Of a DNA stretch of 64,000 bases, positions 57,101 to 61,628 are shown piece after piece. How positions within the stretch are numbered: position 1 is the stretch's first letter; the number at the start of each line of letters is the position of its first letter. Origin of the DNA: Notospermus geniculatus (taxonomy: Eukaryota; Nemertea; Pilidiophora; Heteronemertea; Lineidae); the NCBI GenBank assembly GCA_002633025.1, contig NMRB01002034.1, forward strand, positions 1,342-65,341. Reading direction: 5' to 3'. A program made the translations under genes and the position numbers. The notes under the pieces are model-generated. The model was not told the origin of the DNA and searched no databases. It saw only the letters and a list, made by a program, of their open reading frames with translations.

Positions 57101-59351
57101 TACTGACCAGTCACAGTGGGAGACATTACTGCTGTGACAGGCTCCCTGTTACATGTAGCAGTCCTCTAACATCACAAAATTTGACGTCACAGATGTAGGC
57201 CACGACCTCGGTGTCATTATGGATGATGATGTGGCACGCATTTCTGCTTTACGAATACAAATTTCCTGACATTCTAGGACTGCTAACTGGTGGTGGCAAC
57301 TAACGGCAATAAGGTCTCACATGGGAAGAAGTTGTGAGCGAATGGGCCAGGCACCAGAATATCTCACCACGGTATTCAATCAATATGGATTGTTTCATAG
57401 AGAGTACCGGTAGAAGTAAAGTCGTCTCCGAATTTTGCAAATTTTCGACCCCAACCGGGGTCTTCCTCAGGCACTTTCTAGTAGGGATCCCAGAAGTGAT
57501 TTTTTCGTCTAGGGATATTATTGAAACTGTCTTCGCTGCTTATTTTGAGGTGTACTTGAAGTGCAATTTATAAATTTTTATCCATGACTTACCACTTAAT
57601 CTCATCTCAAAACAGATTCTGAAGCAGGACTGCATGATTTCACAGACTGACTCATTAGTCAGTTTGGTTCCAGCAGGTGTGAGGAGTAGGGTTCTCAGTA
57701 CATGTAGTATCTTCATAAGGACCACCTCATCAGACCCAGGATCTGTTCCAACGAATCTGGCATGAGTCACAGCATCAGCAATGTTCTCTATAGCAGCTGC
57801 AGCTGTATCACAACCAGGATCTGAAAATAGGTTGACAAACTGATGTAGGCCTAATAAAGCAATACCTCCCGTATCGCATCTGCTTAGCAAGCGACAGGTC
57901 GTGGGTTTGAATCCAGCATGGGCCATATGGGAATAATCATCCCTGGCTTTTCAAGTCTGTCACCAAACCGTGGTGCCTTCTACCTTCTGCTTTTAAGGGC
58001 GAGTAAAAGACCCCATCAAAGTGAACACACTGAATAGCTCTTGATGCCCTGTTTCACACTTTACCAGGGCCGATATTGCTCTGGCTTTGGCACTGGTGGA
58101 AAAAATCAAATGCAATGACCAATCATTACCTTTAAACAAGGACCAGAAGTATAATATGGCACTGACTACAATGAGAGCAGTCCATGAAAGATCTACATTA
58201 TGTGATCTTTTAATCAAATTTTGAAAAAAGATCTACTCACCAACAAGTCCATAGGACAGGAACTTATTGACTGAAGATAGAGCCAAGCCAGTGATGGGCC
58301 CAGTAGTGTCCTCTGATCTAATCACATCCAGGAATGGACTGAGGAAAACATTGGGCTCCACTTCTTCCAATTCTGAAAAGACGGCAACAGTGAACTCATT
58401 TCCAAAGGTGCAAACCTTTGAATGAAGGACTAGTTCAGAACTCAGGTAAAACTGAGGTAATCAGGGGTTTTTGCTCGCTCGAGGGAGATTAAAACAACAC
58501 CTGATTATCTCAGGATGAGCAGTGAATATTTGATCCTTAATTGCACTGGCTGTGCAACAGTACAATGAAATATAATCTTAACTAAATACCAACCTGTTAT
58601 AGTGGTCAATATGTCCTTCAGCTGTGAAAAACTGTTTAGGAGGGGATCTTGTTCATCATCCTGTCGAAAGAATGAAACAACCGGCATTCAAATTGGAAAC
58701 AAACTATGTTTTAATTGATAAATGTATGACACTATCCCAATCCTCTATCTATTTCATTACACATGACAAGTTAAAGAGAAAAGGTGTTCCAATCACACAC
58801 AGGGCTTTAGATAATTTTTAGGGCAACGAGTATTTATACTCTTCTATGAGAATTTGAAAGAGTATTTTCACTCTTCAAAGGAGTATTCCATTAGTAAAGT
58901 ATTGGAAACTGATGAATCTCGAGGAGTATTTCACTCTTTCAGTTCTGGAATGAAGGAGTATTTTGAGATTTCAAGGAGTATTTTAAGCAAATACTCCTCT
59001 TATCTTAAGCCCTGCACACAGATAGTAAACATCAAATTATCTGATCTTCACAAATCCATTGAGCACTATAATTGTATCTCCACCATACATGTATGTGCAA
59101 CCATCTCAAATATATCAATACTGAGTTGAGTTAAAGGTGCAATATGTGACTCTGTATTCTGACAAATTTGACTTTGATTTAGGCCTACTATTCACATTCG
59201 TTGGAGAAAAGTCATTGGTCAGACAAGAAGAATGGAACAAATGACACACCTGATGGCTGTGGGTGGTCCAGCGACTGCTCCTCCGCATCGCAGTAACCAC
59301 CAAGTTGATTTCCCCCTGCACAATATAGATGCCATTTTTCGGCGGCATCAT
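39056..59351 (-). CDS. GBF1: GBF1: Golgi brefeldin A-resistant Arf guanine-nucleotide exchange factor (33 coding exons)
   Basis: Large Arf-GEF that loads GTP on Arf1-class GTPases at the cis-Golgi and ER-Golgi intermediate compartment, driving COPI recruitment. I traced 33 exons with GT/AG borders and consistent phases; they sum to 5673 bases, 1890 residues, against about 1860 in human GBF1. Order of regions: DCB (about 1-214), an acidic Ser/Pro/Glu-rich linker (215-453), HUS (about 454-682, with the HUS box NYDCD at 605-609), Sec7 (about 753-943, with glutamic-finger motif FRLPGEAP, Glu855, and [13 protein letters not shown] near 891), HDS regions (about 950-1770) and a Pro-rich tail. The start ATG at 59351 follows GCC, with G at -3; a second ATG follows directly. 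The first 32 exons are supported by family similarity. The last 17-codon exon is inferred from splice signals. Introns are repeat-rich and intron 23 contains a 50-N gap. Confidence 0.96.
39199..39588. repeat. Inverted-repeat element D5 (copy 2), GBF1 intron 32
   Basis: TGTGACCTGATCTAGCAAAA and its partner TTTTGCTAGATCGGGCCACA are the ends; the inside matches copy 1 in reverse. It is split by the MITE at 39291-39488. Confidence 0.85.
39291..39488. mobile_element. MITE with TA/AT target, inserted in D5 copy 2
   Basis: Ends AGAGGCCTTGCAAATGACGT and ACGTCATTGCAAGGCCTCT, then GCCGCCATGCTGGGG / CAGCATGGCCGCC. The copy at 36024-36335 reads GCTACTATTGTCAACC across the site (reverse strand), which is the empty state. 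A diverged half copy is at 49190-49290. Confidence 0.88.
39724..39911 (-). CDS. GBF1: GBF1 coding exon 32 (residues 1812-1874)
   Basis: Encodes [20 protein letters not shown], matching the tail motif MTLPIILNP of vertebrate GBF1. Acceptor TATTCCAG. A strong donor, CGCAG|GTATGT, ends it in phase 0; reading through would add only about 13 residues before a stop. Confidence 0.9.
40554..40679 (-). CDS. GBF1: GBF1 coding exon 31, proline-rich tail (residues 1770-1811)
   Basis: Encodes [20 protein letters not shown], low-complexity tail like the Pro-rich C-terminus of vertebrate GBF1. Acceptor TTGCAG, donor CAAG|GTATGC; phase 1 to phase 1. Confidence 0.88.
40750..41015. repeat. Inverted-repeat MITE in GBF1 intron 30
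   Basis: Ends GGGGCGTATTCGAATCC and GGATTCGAATACGCCCC (one base differs), with AAGAACGTGTTCTT / AAGAACACGTTCTTGG near the centre. Confidence 0.85.
41123..41300 (-). CDS. GBF1: GBF1 coding exon 30 (residues 1711-1769)
   Basis: Encodes [20 protein letters not shown] and [13 protein letters not shown], the last strongly conserved block. Acceptor ATTTCAG, donor AAAGG|GTAAGT; leaves phase 1. Confidence 0.97.
41634..41800. repeat. Inverted-repeat MITE in GBF1 intron 29
   Basis: CATTTCCACTACAGTGG on the left and CGCTGTAGTGGAAACG on the right; inner CAGTTTTCACAG / CTGTGAAAACTG. Confidence 0.78.
41835..41948 (-). CDS. GBF1: GBF1 coding exon 29 (residues 1673-1710)
   Basis: Encodes [20 protein letters not shown] followed by [13 protein letters not shown]. 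Acceptor TTTGCAG, donor ATTG|GTGAGT; phase 0 to phase 0. Confidence 0.97.
42278..42510 (-). CDS. GBF1: GBF1 coding exon 28 (residues 1595-1672)
   Basis: Encodes [34 protein letters not shown] and [12 protein letters not shown]. Acceptor GTTTCAG, donor GCAAG|GTGTGT; ends in phase 0. Confidence 0.97.
42681..42825 (-). CDS. GBF1: GBF1 coding exon 27 (residues 1547-1594)
   Basis: Encodes [20 protein letters not shown] and [12 protein letters not shown], near-identical to the vertebrate protein. Acceptor TTCCAG, donor ACAGG|GTAAGT; leaves phase 1. Confidence 0.97.
42948..43164. repeat. Inverted-repeat element D3 (truncated copy), GBF1 intron 26
   Basis: CAGGGGATCCCTGGCGGCGG, TGAGGTTGAAAACGGAAGTG and GGCCGTTGAAAATTCTACCA match 18500-18727; the left outer arm is missing. 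Confidence 0.85.
43224..43387 (-). CDS. GBF1: GBF1 coding exon 26 (residues 1492-1546)
   Basis: Lysine/serine-rich linker ([15 protein letters not shown]) ending GGYHSLSIQ, matching the family's PASYHTVSLQV. Acceptor TTTTAG, donor ACAG|GTAATG; ends in phase 0. Confidence 0.93.
43459..43712 (+). repeat. tRNA-derived SINE S1 (copy 2), GBF1 intron 25
   Basis: TAGTGGTTATCACGTCCATT (box A region) and CCCGGTTCAAATCCC (box B), then the shared body through GGCCAATAATGCTTTGGCTT and CCCCGATGGAAAAATC. Confidence 0.9.
43916..44123 (-). CDS. GBF1: GBF1 coding exon 25 (residues 1423-1491)
   Basis: Encodes [20 protein letters not shown] and FVEAGLNGG, as in vertebrate GBF1. Acceptor GTTCTAG, donor GGTG|GTAAGT; leaves phase 1. 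Confidence 0.96.
44382..44466. repeat. Two 42-bp tandem units, GBF1 intron 24
   Basis: CATATCCGTAAGGCTTCAAT with CAAATGTATTTTTGACCACG repeats once with one mismatch. Confidence 0.92.
44467..44655. repeat. Inverted-repeat MITE, GBF1 intron 24
   Basis: ATAAAGGCCTGTACCCACTG and CAGTGGGTTCAGGCCTTTAT pair; then TGCGATTTT / AAAATCGCG. Confidence 0.85.
44714..44874 (-). CDS. GBF1: GBF1 coding exon 24, Ser/acid-rich segment (residues 1369-1422)
   Basis: Encodes [10 protein letters not shown], then [20 protein letters not shown]. The RSRSTPDLD stretch (Thr1406) aligns with the region of human Thr1337, a reported AMPK site; the alignment is my inference, and here the threonine precedes proline. Acceptor TATTCAG, donor GCTG|GTTAGT; ends in phase 0. 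Confidence 0.92.
44931..44980. other. Assembly gap (50 N) in GBF1 intron 23
   Basis: Fifty consecutive N. It sits between exons 24 and 23, whose phases join correctly, so no conserved exon appears to be lost. Confidence 0.99.
45346..45583 (-). CDS. GBF1: GBF1 coding exon 23 (residues 1290-1368)
   Basis: Encodes [20 protein letters not shown] and [15 protein letters not shown]. Acceptor GTTCCAG, donor GGGG|GTAGGT; leaves phase 1. Confidence 0.96.
45650..46395 (-). repeat. tRNA-derived SINE S1 (copy 3), split by a CAGGG element
   Basis: Minus-strand copy: 3' end at 45655 (TTCCGTCAGGGCTGAAGCCA), head near 46330-46395 with GTGGACGTGATAACCATTAT. The CAGGG element at 45704-46153 splits it at AAGTATG. 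Confidence 0.88.
45704..46153. mobile_element. CAGGG-type element with 5-bp target duplication, inside a SINE
   Basis: Ends CAGGGTTTCTGCAGG and CCTGCAGAAACCCTG, flanked by GTATG (45699-45703, 46154-46158). The other S1 copies give the uninterrupted GTAAGTATGAAAG. Interior repeats TTTAATGCCTTTTTAATG. No transposase. Confidence 0.93.
46509..46662 (-). CDS. GBF1: GBF1 coding exon 22 (residues 1238-1289)
   Basis: Encodes [20 protein letters not shown], a very conserved HDS segment. Acceptor TCAACAG keeps phase; donor CACAG|GTAAGC; ends in phase 0. Confidence 0.96.
46777..47085 (-). CDS. GBF1: GBF1 coding exon 21 (residues 1135-1237)
   Basis: Encodes [19 protein letters not shown] and [17 protein letters not shown], then [14 protein letters not shown]. 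Acceptor ATTTCAG, donor ACAG|GTGAGT; phase 2 to phase 2. Confidence 0.95.
47158..47398 (-). repeat. tRNA-derived SINE S1 (copy 4), GBF1 intron 20
   Basis: Minus strand: TTTTTCCATAAGGGCCGAAG at the 3' end, TTGCCCTTGCAAAGGC-type body, head ending GGACCTGTGCTTGCTAAG. Box B present as GGTTCGAA. Confidence 0.9.
47594..47838 (-). CDS. GBF1: GBF1 coding exon 20 (residues 1054-1134)
   Basis: Starts [16 protein letters not shown] and contains [17 protein letters not shown]. Two AGs compete at the acceptor. Only AACTTCAG at 47839 keeps the frame; the nearer CTCCAG would shift it. Donor AACG|GTAAGA; leaves phase 2. Confidence 0.94.
48078..48217. repeat. Near-perfect hairpin MITE, GBF1 intron 19
   Basis: ACAAAAGCATACTAGGCCTA through CTAGTTGGCTTCTAA returns as TTAGAAGCCAACTAG through GTATGCTTTTGTGCA; the loop is about 20 bases. 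Confidence 0.92.
48347..48446 (-). CDS. GBF1: GBF1 coding exon 19, HDS1 (residues 1020-1053)
   Basis: Encodes [20 protein letters not shown], typical of HDS1. Acceptor TTTTTCAG, donor AGAG|GTAGGA; ends in phase 0. Confidence 0.95.
48570..48806 (-). CDS. GBF1: GBF1 coding exon 18, Sec7 end and HDS1 start
   Basis: Encodes [19 protein letters not shown] and [18 protein letters not shown], matching the start of HDS1. Acceptor CTTCAG, donor TTCAG|GTCAGT; phase 2 to phase 2. Confidence 0.96.
49022..49125 (+). repeat. tRNA-like SINE head, GBF1 intron 17
   Basis: GTCAGAGTGGTGCAGTGGAC (box A-like) and GGATTCGATCCCC (box B) at tRNA spacing, without tRNA stems. Confidence 0.6.
49466..49548 (-). CDS. 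GBF1: GBF1 coding exon 17 (residues 914-940)
   Basis: Encodes [20 protein letters not shown], the end of Sec7. Acceptor TTGCAG, donor AAA|GTAAGT; 83 bases, leaves phase 2. Confidence 0.95.
49883..50008 (-). CDS. GBF1: GBF1 coding exon 16, Sec7 motif 2
   Basis: Encodes [20 protein letters not shown], the Arf-binding groove. Met893 aligns with human Met832, a residue linked to brefeldin A sensitivity. Acceptor ATTTCAG, donor ACAT|GTGAGT; phase 0 to phase 0. Confidence 0.97.
50104..50306. repeat. Foldback MITE, GBF1 intron 15
   Basis: AAAGGGGCTGTTCATTTTCG with GAGGAATCTGA on the left and its complement on the right; AATGGAGAAAGCTATGAAGC pairs with GCATAGCTTTCTCCATT. It ends 80 bases from exon 15. 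Confidence 0.9.
50388..50511 (-). CDS. GBF1: GBF1 coding exon 15, Sec7 motif 1 with glutamic finger
   Basis: Encodes [20 protein letters not shown]; Glu855 is the glutamic finger that displaces Mg-GDP from Arf (human Glu794). Acceptor TTTTTCAG, donor GGCAT|GTAAGT; ends in phase 0. A 200-bp foldback element lies 80 bases into the next intron. Confidence 0.97.
50675..50947 (-). repeat. tRNA-derived SINE S1 (copy 5), GBF1 intron 14
   Basis: Minus strand, full length: tail TTTGTATGTTTTCCACCAGG, uninterrupted GGTAAGTATGAAAGATGCC, and head with GTGATAACCACTTGGCTATC. Confidence 0.92.
51108..51310 (-). CDS. GBF1: GBF1 coding exon 14, Sec7 N-terminal half (residues 763-829)
   Basis: Encodes [19 protein letters not shown] and [13 protein letters not shown], the first Sec7 helices. 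Acceptor CTTTTAG, donor TAAA|GTAAGT; leaves phase 2. Confidence 0.97.
51462..51696. repeat. Inverted-repeat MITE D6 (copy 1), GBF1 intron 13
   Basis: AACATCTAAGCGCGACCCAA with TGGAATACGGAAGT on the left and the complement on the right, outer TAAAGTCGGGC. Partner at 54545-54837. Confidence 0.88.
51755..51876 (-). CDS. GBF1: GBF1 coding exon 13, before Sec7 (residues 722-762)
   Basis: Basic segment ending [15 protein letters not shown], corresponding to the IKNKKK stretch at the Sec7 entrance. Acceptor TTCCAG, donor AAG|GTCTGT; ends in phase 0. Confidence 0.9.
51968..52084 (-). CDS. GBF1: GBF1 coding exon 12 (residues 683-721)
   Basis: Poorly conserved acidic linker, including [17 protein letters not shown], placed by splice sites (acceptor TTTCAG, donor CAG|GTGGGT) and by keeping phase 1 between two well-conserved exons. 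Confidence 0.82.
52260..52618 (+). repeat. tRNA-derived SINE S1 (copy 6) with internal 34-bp expansion
   Basis: Head CCGAGTGGTTATCACGTCCG and CCCGGGTCCGAATCCAG. Within the body ATGGTCCCTTGTAGCTTGTT-CCTTTGCAGAGGC is repeated four times (52380-52511), where other copies have one. Tail ACATACAAATACAAAA. Confidence 0.93.
52646..52817 (-). CDS. GBF1: GBF1 coding exon 11 (residues 626-682)
   Basis: Encodes [20 protein letters not shown]. It is one residue shorter than vertebrate NAFPVSGQLYTTHLL (the Q is missing). Acceptor TTTTCAG, donor GAAG|GTAATG; leaves phase 1. Confidence 0.95.
53154..53198. repeat. Short perfect palindrome, GBF1 intron 10
   Basis: AACTGATGATGTTGAGCACT pairs with AGTGCTCAATATCATCAGTT (one mismatch). 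Confidence 0.8.
53267..53461 (-). CDS. GBF1: GBF1 coding exon 10, HUS box (residues 561-625)
   Basis: Contains the HUS box as NYDCD (605-609) followed by [14 protein letters not shown], the signature shared by large Arf-GEFs. Acceptor TTTTAG, donor CCAAG|GTAGGT; phase 0 to phase 0. Confidence 0.97.
53803..53901 (-). CDS. GBF1: GBF1 coding exon 9 (residues 528-560)
   Basis: Encodes [20 protein letters not shown] helices. Acceptor CTTCCAG, donor GGAG|GTAAGT; 99 bases, phase 0 to phase 0. Confidence 0.94.
54110..54330 (-). CDS. GBF1: GBF1 coding exon 8, start of HUS (residues 454-527)
   Basis: Encodes [19 protein letters not shown] and [16 protein letters not shown], near-identical to vertebrate GBF1. 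Acceptor TTCACAG, donor TCG|GTGAGT; ends in phase 0. Confidence 0.96.
54545..54837. repeat. Inverted-repeat MITE D6 (copy 2), GBF1 intron 7
   Basis: TAAAGTCCAGCAACATCTAA and TTCCGCATTCCATTGGGTCG match copy 1; the left arm is more diverged. Confidence 0.85.
54939..55107 (-). CDS. GBF1: GBF1 coding exon 7 (residues 398-453)
   Basis: Acidic linker ending [15 protein letters not shown], which corresponds to NPRGVRFTQSSQKEG just before the HUS region in vertebrate GBF1. Acceptor CATTCAG, donor GAAG|GTAGGC; leaves phase 1. Confidence 0.92.
55213..55456. repeat. Inverted-repeat MITE, GBF1 intron 6
   Basis: AGTCCGTTCCAGATACCTAA with GGCAAAT on the left; ATTTGCCTTAGGTACCTGGA with ACGGACTTTA on the right. 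TA at the edges is a possible target duplication. Confidence 0.85.
55557..56008 (+). repeat. tRNA-derived SINE S1 (copy 7), split by a MITE
   Basis: Box B GGGTTCGAATCCAG at 55582; body to CTTCCATAATT, then after the insertion ACCAGCGCCAATAATGCTAT and tail ACATACAAATACG. The head with box A is missing. Confidence 0.88.
55749..55949. mobile_element. MITE with AATT target duplication inside SINE S1
   Basis: Ends GTGACCCTCCACCAAAA and the complement of GTGAACCTCCACCACAAA, flanked by AATT on both sides. The SINE consensus (CATACTTACCAGG) gives the empty site. Confidence 0.85.
56026..56574 (-). CDS. GBF1: GBF1 coding exon 6, disordered linker (residues 215-397)
   Basis: The longest exon (549 bases, phase 0 both ends). 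It starts [20 protein letters not shown], matching the family's KKLKMRAGGM start, then becomes Ser/Pro/Glu/Asp-rich low-complexity sequence. This linker between DCB and HUS varies in all GBF1 proteins; only the first residues align well. Confidence 0.93.
56661..56784. repeat. Palindromic MITE, GBF1 intron 5
   Basis: GGGCTGATATTGATAAAACC and GGTTTTATGAATATGGGCCC pair; CTTACTTG / CAAGTAA inside. Confidence 0.75.
56889..57001 (-). CDS. GBF1: GBF1 coding exon 5 (residues 177-214)
   Basis: Encodes [19 protein letters not shown] followed by TRLPQFKED, the end of the DCB domain. Acceptor ATTTTCAG, donor AAAG|GTCAGT; ends in phase 0. Confidence 0.95.
57147..57318. repeat. Dispersed repeat D2 (copy 2), GBF1 intron 4
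   Basis: TGACGTCACAGATGTAGGCC, GGTGTCATTATGG and ACTGCTAACTGGTGGTGGCA match 15431-15540. Confidence 0.7.
57421..57478. repeat. Single arm of P2 family, GBF1 intron 4
   Basis: TTTTCGACCCCAACCGGGGT followed by CTTCCTCAGGCACTTTCTAG, the uninterrupted form of the arm split at 37082-37379. Confidence 0.8.
57593..57820 (-). CDS. GBF1: GBF1 coding exon 4 (residues 101-176)
   Basis: Encodes [19 protein letters not shown] and then [19 protein letters not shown], among the most conserved parts of the DCB domain. Acceptor ATTTTCAG, donor AGTG|GTAAGT; phase 1 to phase 1. Confidence 0.96.
57870..58118 (+). repeat. tRNA-derived SINE S1 (copy 8), GBF1 intron 3
   Basis: CGCATCTGCTTAGCAAGCGA, box B GTGGGTTTGAATCCAG, body TCATCCCTGGCTTTTCAA, tail CACTGGTGGAAAAAATCAAA. 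Confidence 0.9.
58241..58372 (-). CDS. GBF1: GBF1 coding exon 3 (to residue 100)
   Basis: Encodes [18 protein letters not shown] and then [20 protein letters not shown] domain. Acceptor CTTTTCAG, donor TTG|GTGAGT; phase 1 to phase 1. Confidence 0.95.
58594..58660 (-). CDS. GBF1: GBF1 coding exon 2
   Basis: Encodes [17 protein letters not shown], matching the DCB segment DEERDPLLHSF of vertebrate GBF1. Acceptor TCGACAG, donor AACAG|GTTGG; leaves phase 1. Confidence 0.94.
58800..59014. mobile_element. CAGGG-type MITE with 6-bp target duplication, GBF1 intron 1
   Basis: Ends CAGGGCTTTAGATAA and TTATCTTAAGCCCTG, flanked by CACACA (58794-58799, 59015-59020). AGGAGTATTT and AAATACTCCT words fill the inside. 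Confidence 0.9.
59250..59351 (-). CDS. GBF1: GBF1 coding exon 1 (residues 1-34)
   Basis: Encodes the start and the conserved N-terminal [12 protein letters not shown] stretch of the DCB domain. The exon itself begins at 59360 after acceptor TTTCAG, so nine 5'-UTR bases precede the ATG and a non-coding exon must lie upstream. Donor is CAG|GTGTGT; ends in phase 0. Confidence 0.95.
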
Positions 59352-59360
59352 GGCTTTTAT

Positions 59361-60285
59361 CTGAAACACAGAAGAAAAATTTGGCCTAAACATAAAAAGA
59401 CACTGGACTGTTGTAGGCAGAAAGAACACTGAAACACGTTCAATTACAAAATGTATCAGCCAGTAATGATGAGATGCAACGTCTAGCTTGATTGTATGCA
59501 AGCCTAGTTCCAGCATGACCAGTCTTCTGAGTCTGAGATGAGACTAAGCATGCCGAGACTGAGAATAGAATAATGACAACAGCATGACCATGAGCAAGGG
59601 GATCAGGATTCGGCTCGGGTGGGCGATTCGACTTGATCAGTTGATGATCATGATGATGTCGTCAACCTGCATGCTGCTCACGCTGCTGCTGCTGCTGGGT
59701 TACTTCACTTGGATGACTGGCAAGACTTGGTCTTGGACTTGTTGAGAGGTTGGCGATCGATCGATTTACACTACATCTACAGACACAGATTTACAGCAAA
59801 AACGCATAGGCCTAGATACAATTTTACACTCACTCTAAATTGAACAAACTTCCAATTGCGGCCCCAACTGCTCACTGCACAAACCACTCCTAACTCGATT
59901 CATGAACTCAGTCAGTCAGTTCATGCAGTTCACCATTGCAGTGCAAAATGTACAGGGAATGTACACGAGTGTCAGAAAAAGATGGCTCCCTTCGTTTCTG
60001 TCTCCTCCTTTCGGGCCTTGATCGGGGGTGAAACCTAATGTAGGGCCATTTCATCCAGCAAAAATAACAAGTATTACGCCTAATCTTTCTGTCCAACGTG
60101 TAAATGAGTGTTTTTTCGAAAGGACGTGGTATTATTCACGAAAAATATTCCAGCTGCGAGTCAACCGACGACAAATCGACAGTGACGTGGAGCGCATGTG
60201 CAGCGAATGGTGGATAAAACGTCGTCGGGTTTTTCCGGTAATTTCCGGAAAATGACTTACTGACGCGGGAAATTTGAAATACCCC
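59361..60285 (-). promoter_or_regulatory. GBF1 upstream region: 5'-UTR exon(s) and promoter expected here
   Basis: The acceptor in front of the start-codon exon implies a non-coding first exon upstream. Two consensus donors on the minus strand are candidates: AGA|GTGAGT with the exon edge at 59834, and TCA|GTAAGT with the edge at 60261. A YY1-like AAGATGGC occurs at about 59978 on the plus strand and CpGs are more frequent from 59850 to 60270. The region ends at a TTAA-flanked transposon. A (GCT)n run lies near 59680-59696. Confidence 0.45.
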
Positions 60286-60289
60286 TTAA

Positions 60290-61042
60290 AGGGACTATAC
60301 AAGCATCGAGCTTTAGGCTCACATCAGTAATCACAGGTGGCGCTACCAATGGACAACCTTCAGATTTTGGCTTGAATGTTGATGTTTAGTGCATTTTAGG
60401 CCACACTTTTTTTATTCTTTGGTTTACGGGCCCGCCGACGTGGCAAAATGCCATTCCGGAAAAAAAATAAAATTGGGAAAATCAGTTTCTTTTATTGCCT
60501 CCGAAGTTCAAATGAGGTCTTCTAAGAAAAAAACTAATAAATGGAGTCATTTTTATTCTCGCCGACCTTGGATTAGCAGTCAGGACAGCTAAAAATAAAT
60601 AAAACCAACACTATTTCCCAGCAACAAGGACGGAAAGAAGCAGAAAAGAGGCATTTATAAAGAATTTATTTGGTTTTTTATTTCCTCCGATTTGTCTAAC
60701 TTGTCATTCTAAAGCTGAAAATGAAAAAGGTAAACTTAACCTAAGTTTTTTTTTATTTTTATTCCGTCCTCCGTACCTGGGCTCAGAAACTTTGTGCCCG
60801 TAAACCAAAGAATATAATAACCCTGGCCTTACTTGCAATTCATGTCAGTTATCAGTACCGTAGGCTACCGGTACCGGTACGGTACCCTACCGGAACCAGT
60901 ATCATGCCACTCACAAACTATGTTTATGTGAGTGGATGAAGAGGGACGAGTTAATAACCCCTGCAGTAAGAGGACGATGCCAACTGATCGGTGTGATGAG
61001 CACATCAAAATGACTGTCTGGGAGGCTGCCTGTAGGGTCCCT
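60290..61042. mobile_element. piggyBac-like element with TTAA target duplication, containing a nested element
   Basis: Ends AGGGAC and GTCCCT, flanked by TTAA (60286-60289, 61043-61046). ATCACAGGTGGCGC near the left and GATCGGTGTGATGAGCACA near the right match the shorter element at 10781-10991. A TA-flanked element sits inside. Confidence 0.85.
60415..60812. mobile_element. TA-flanked MITE nested in the TTAA element
   Basis: Ends TTCTTTGGTTTACGGGC and GCCCGTAAACCAAAGAA are exact complements, flanked by TA (60413-60414, 60813-60814). T-rich and CCTCCG words repeat inside. Confidence 0.9.
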
Positions 61043-61046
61043 TTAA

Positions 61047-61451
61047 GACTATGCTAGGGCATAGAAAGCTACTTTTCCTGATCACTTCACAAAGAAGTCC
61101 TTCTGACGAACACAAGAAATTTATAATGGAATAACTGGACTGGTCCATTTTCACTGCTGGACCCTACAACTGCAGCACGACTGGACTGTCCCTTTCCAAA
61201 AAACGAATTACCCATTAAAAATTGCATCCGCAAATGAAAAACGCAAAGTACGCAATAAGAATCCAGAGCAGAGGCATCATTTATTCAACAACATGGGAGG
61301 AAGTAAATTACATGTTCAATATCTTCAATTTAGAAGGCACCATCTCTTGACAAAATTAATGCCTTGTAACACTAACAGCTGCAGACCGCAATAACTTTGT
61401 GTGGCAAGCAACAGAACAAAAGGCCTACCCTGCAGTCCAGTGACAGTTGTT
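61047..61451. other. No gene recognised
   Basis: Unassigned sequence. Confidence 0.3.
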
Positions 61452-61628
61452 CAGGCGGGGATCCAAGGGGGGCGCACCCGCTGCACGCCCCCCCCCTTTT
61501 GGCCAAAAAATCTTTAAAATCGACCGTGAAATTCTGAAATTTGGAGGAAATCATTAAAATTCACAGCAGATTTCAGTGTTTCTAGCACAGTGCGCCCCCT
61601 CTTTCCCGAAATCCTGGATCCGTCCCTG
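61452..61628. repeat. Repeat related to family X
   Basis: CAGGCGGGGATCCAAGGGGG and AAATCCTGGATCCGTCCCTG form its ends, like the AATCCTGGATCCGCCCCTG end of family X; poly-C and poly-G runs near the ends. A similar end lies at 48985-49021. Confidence 0.65.
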
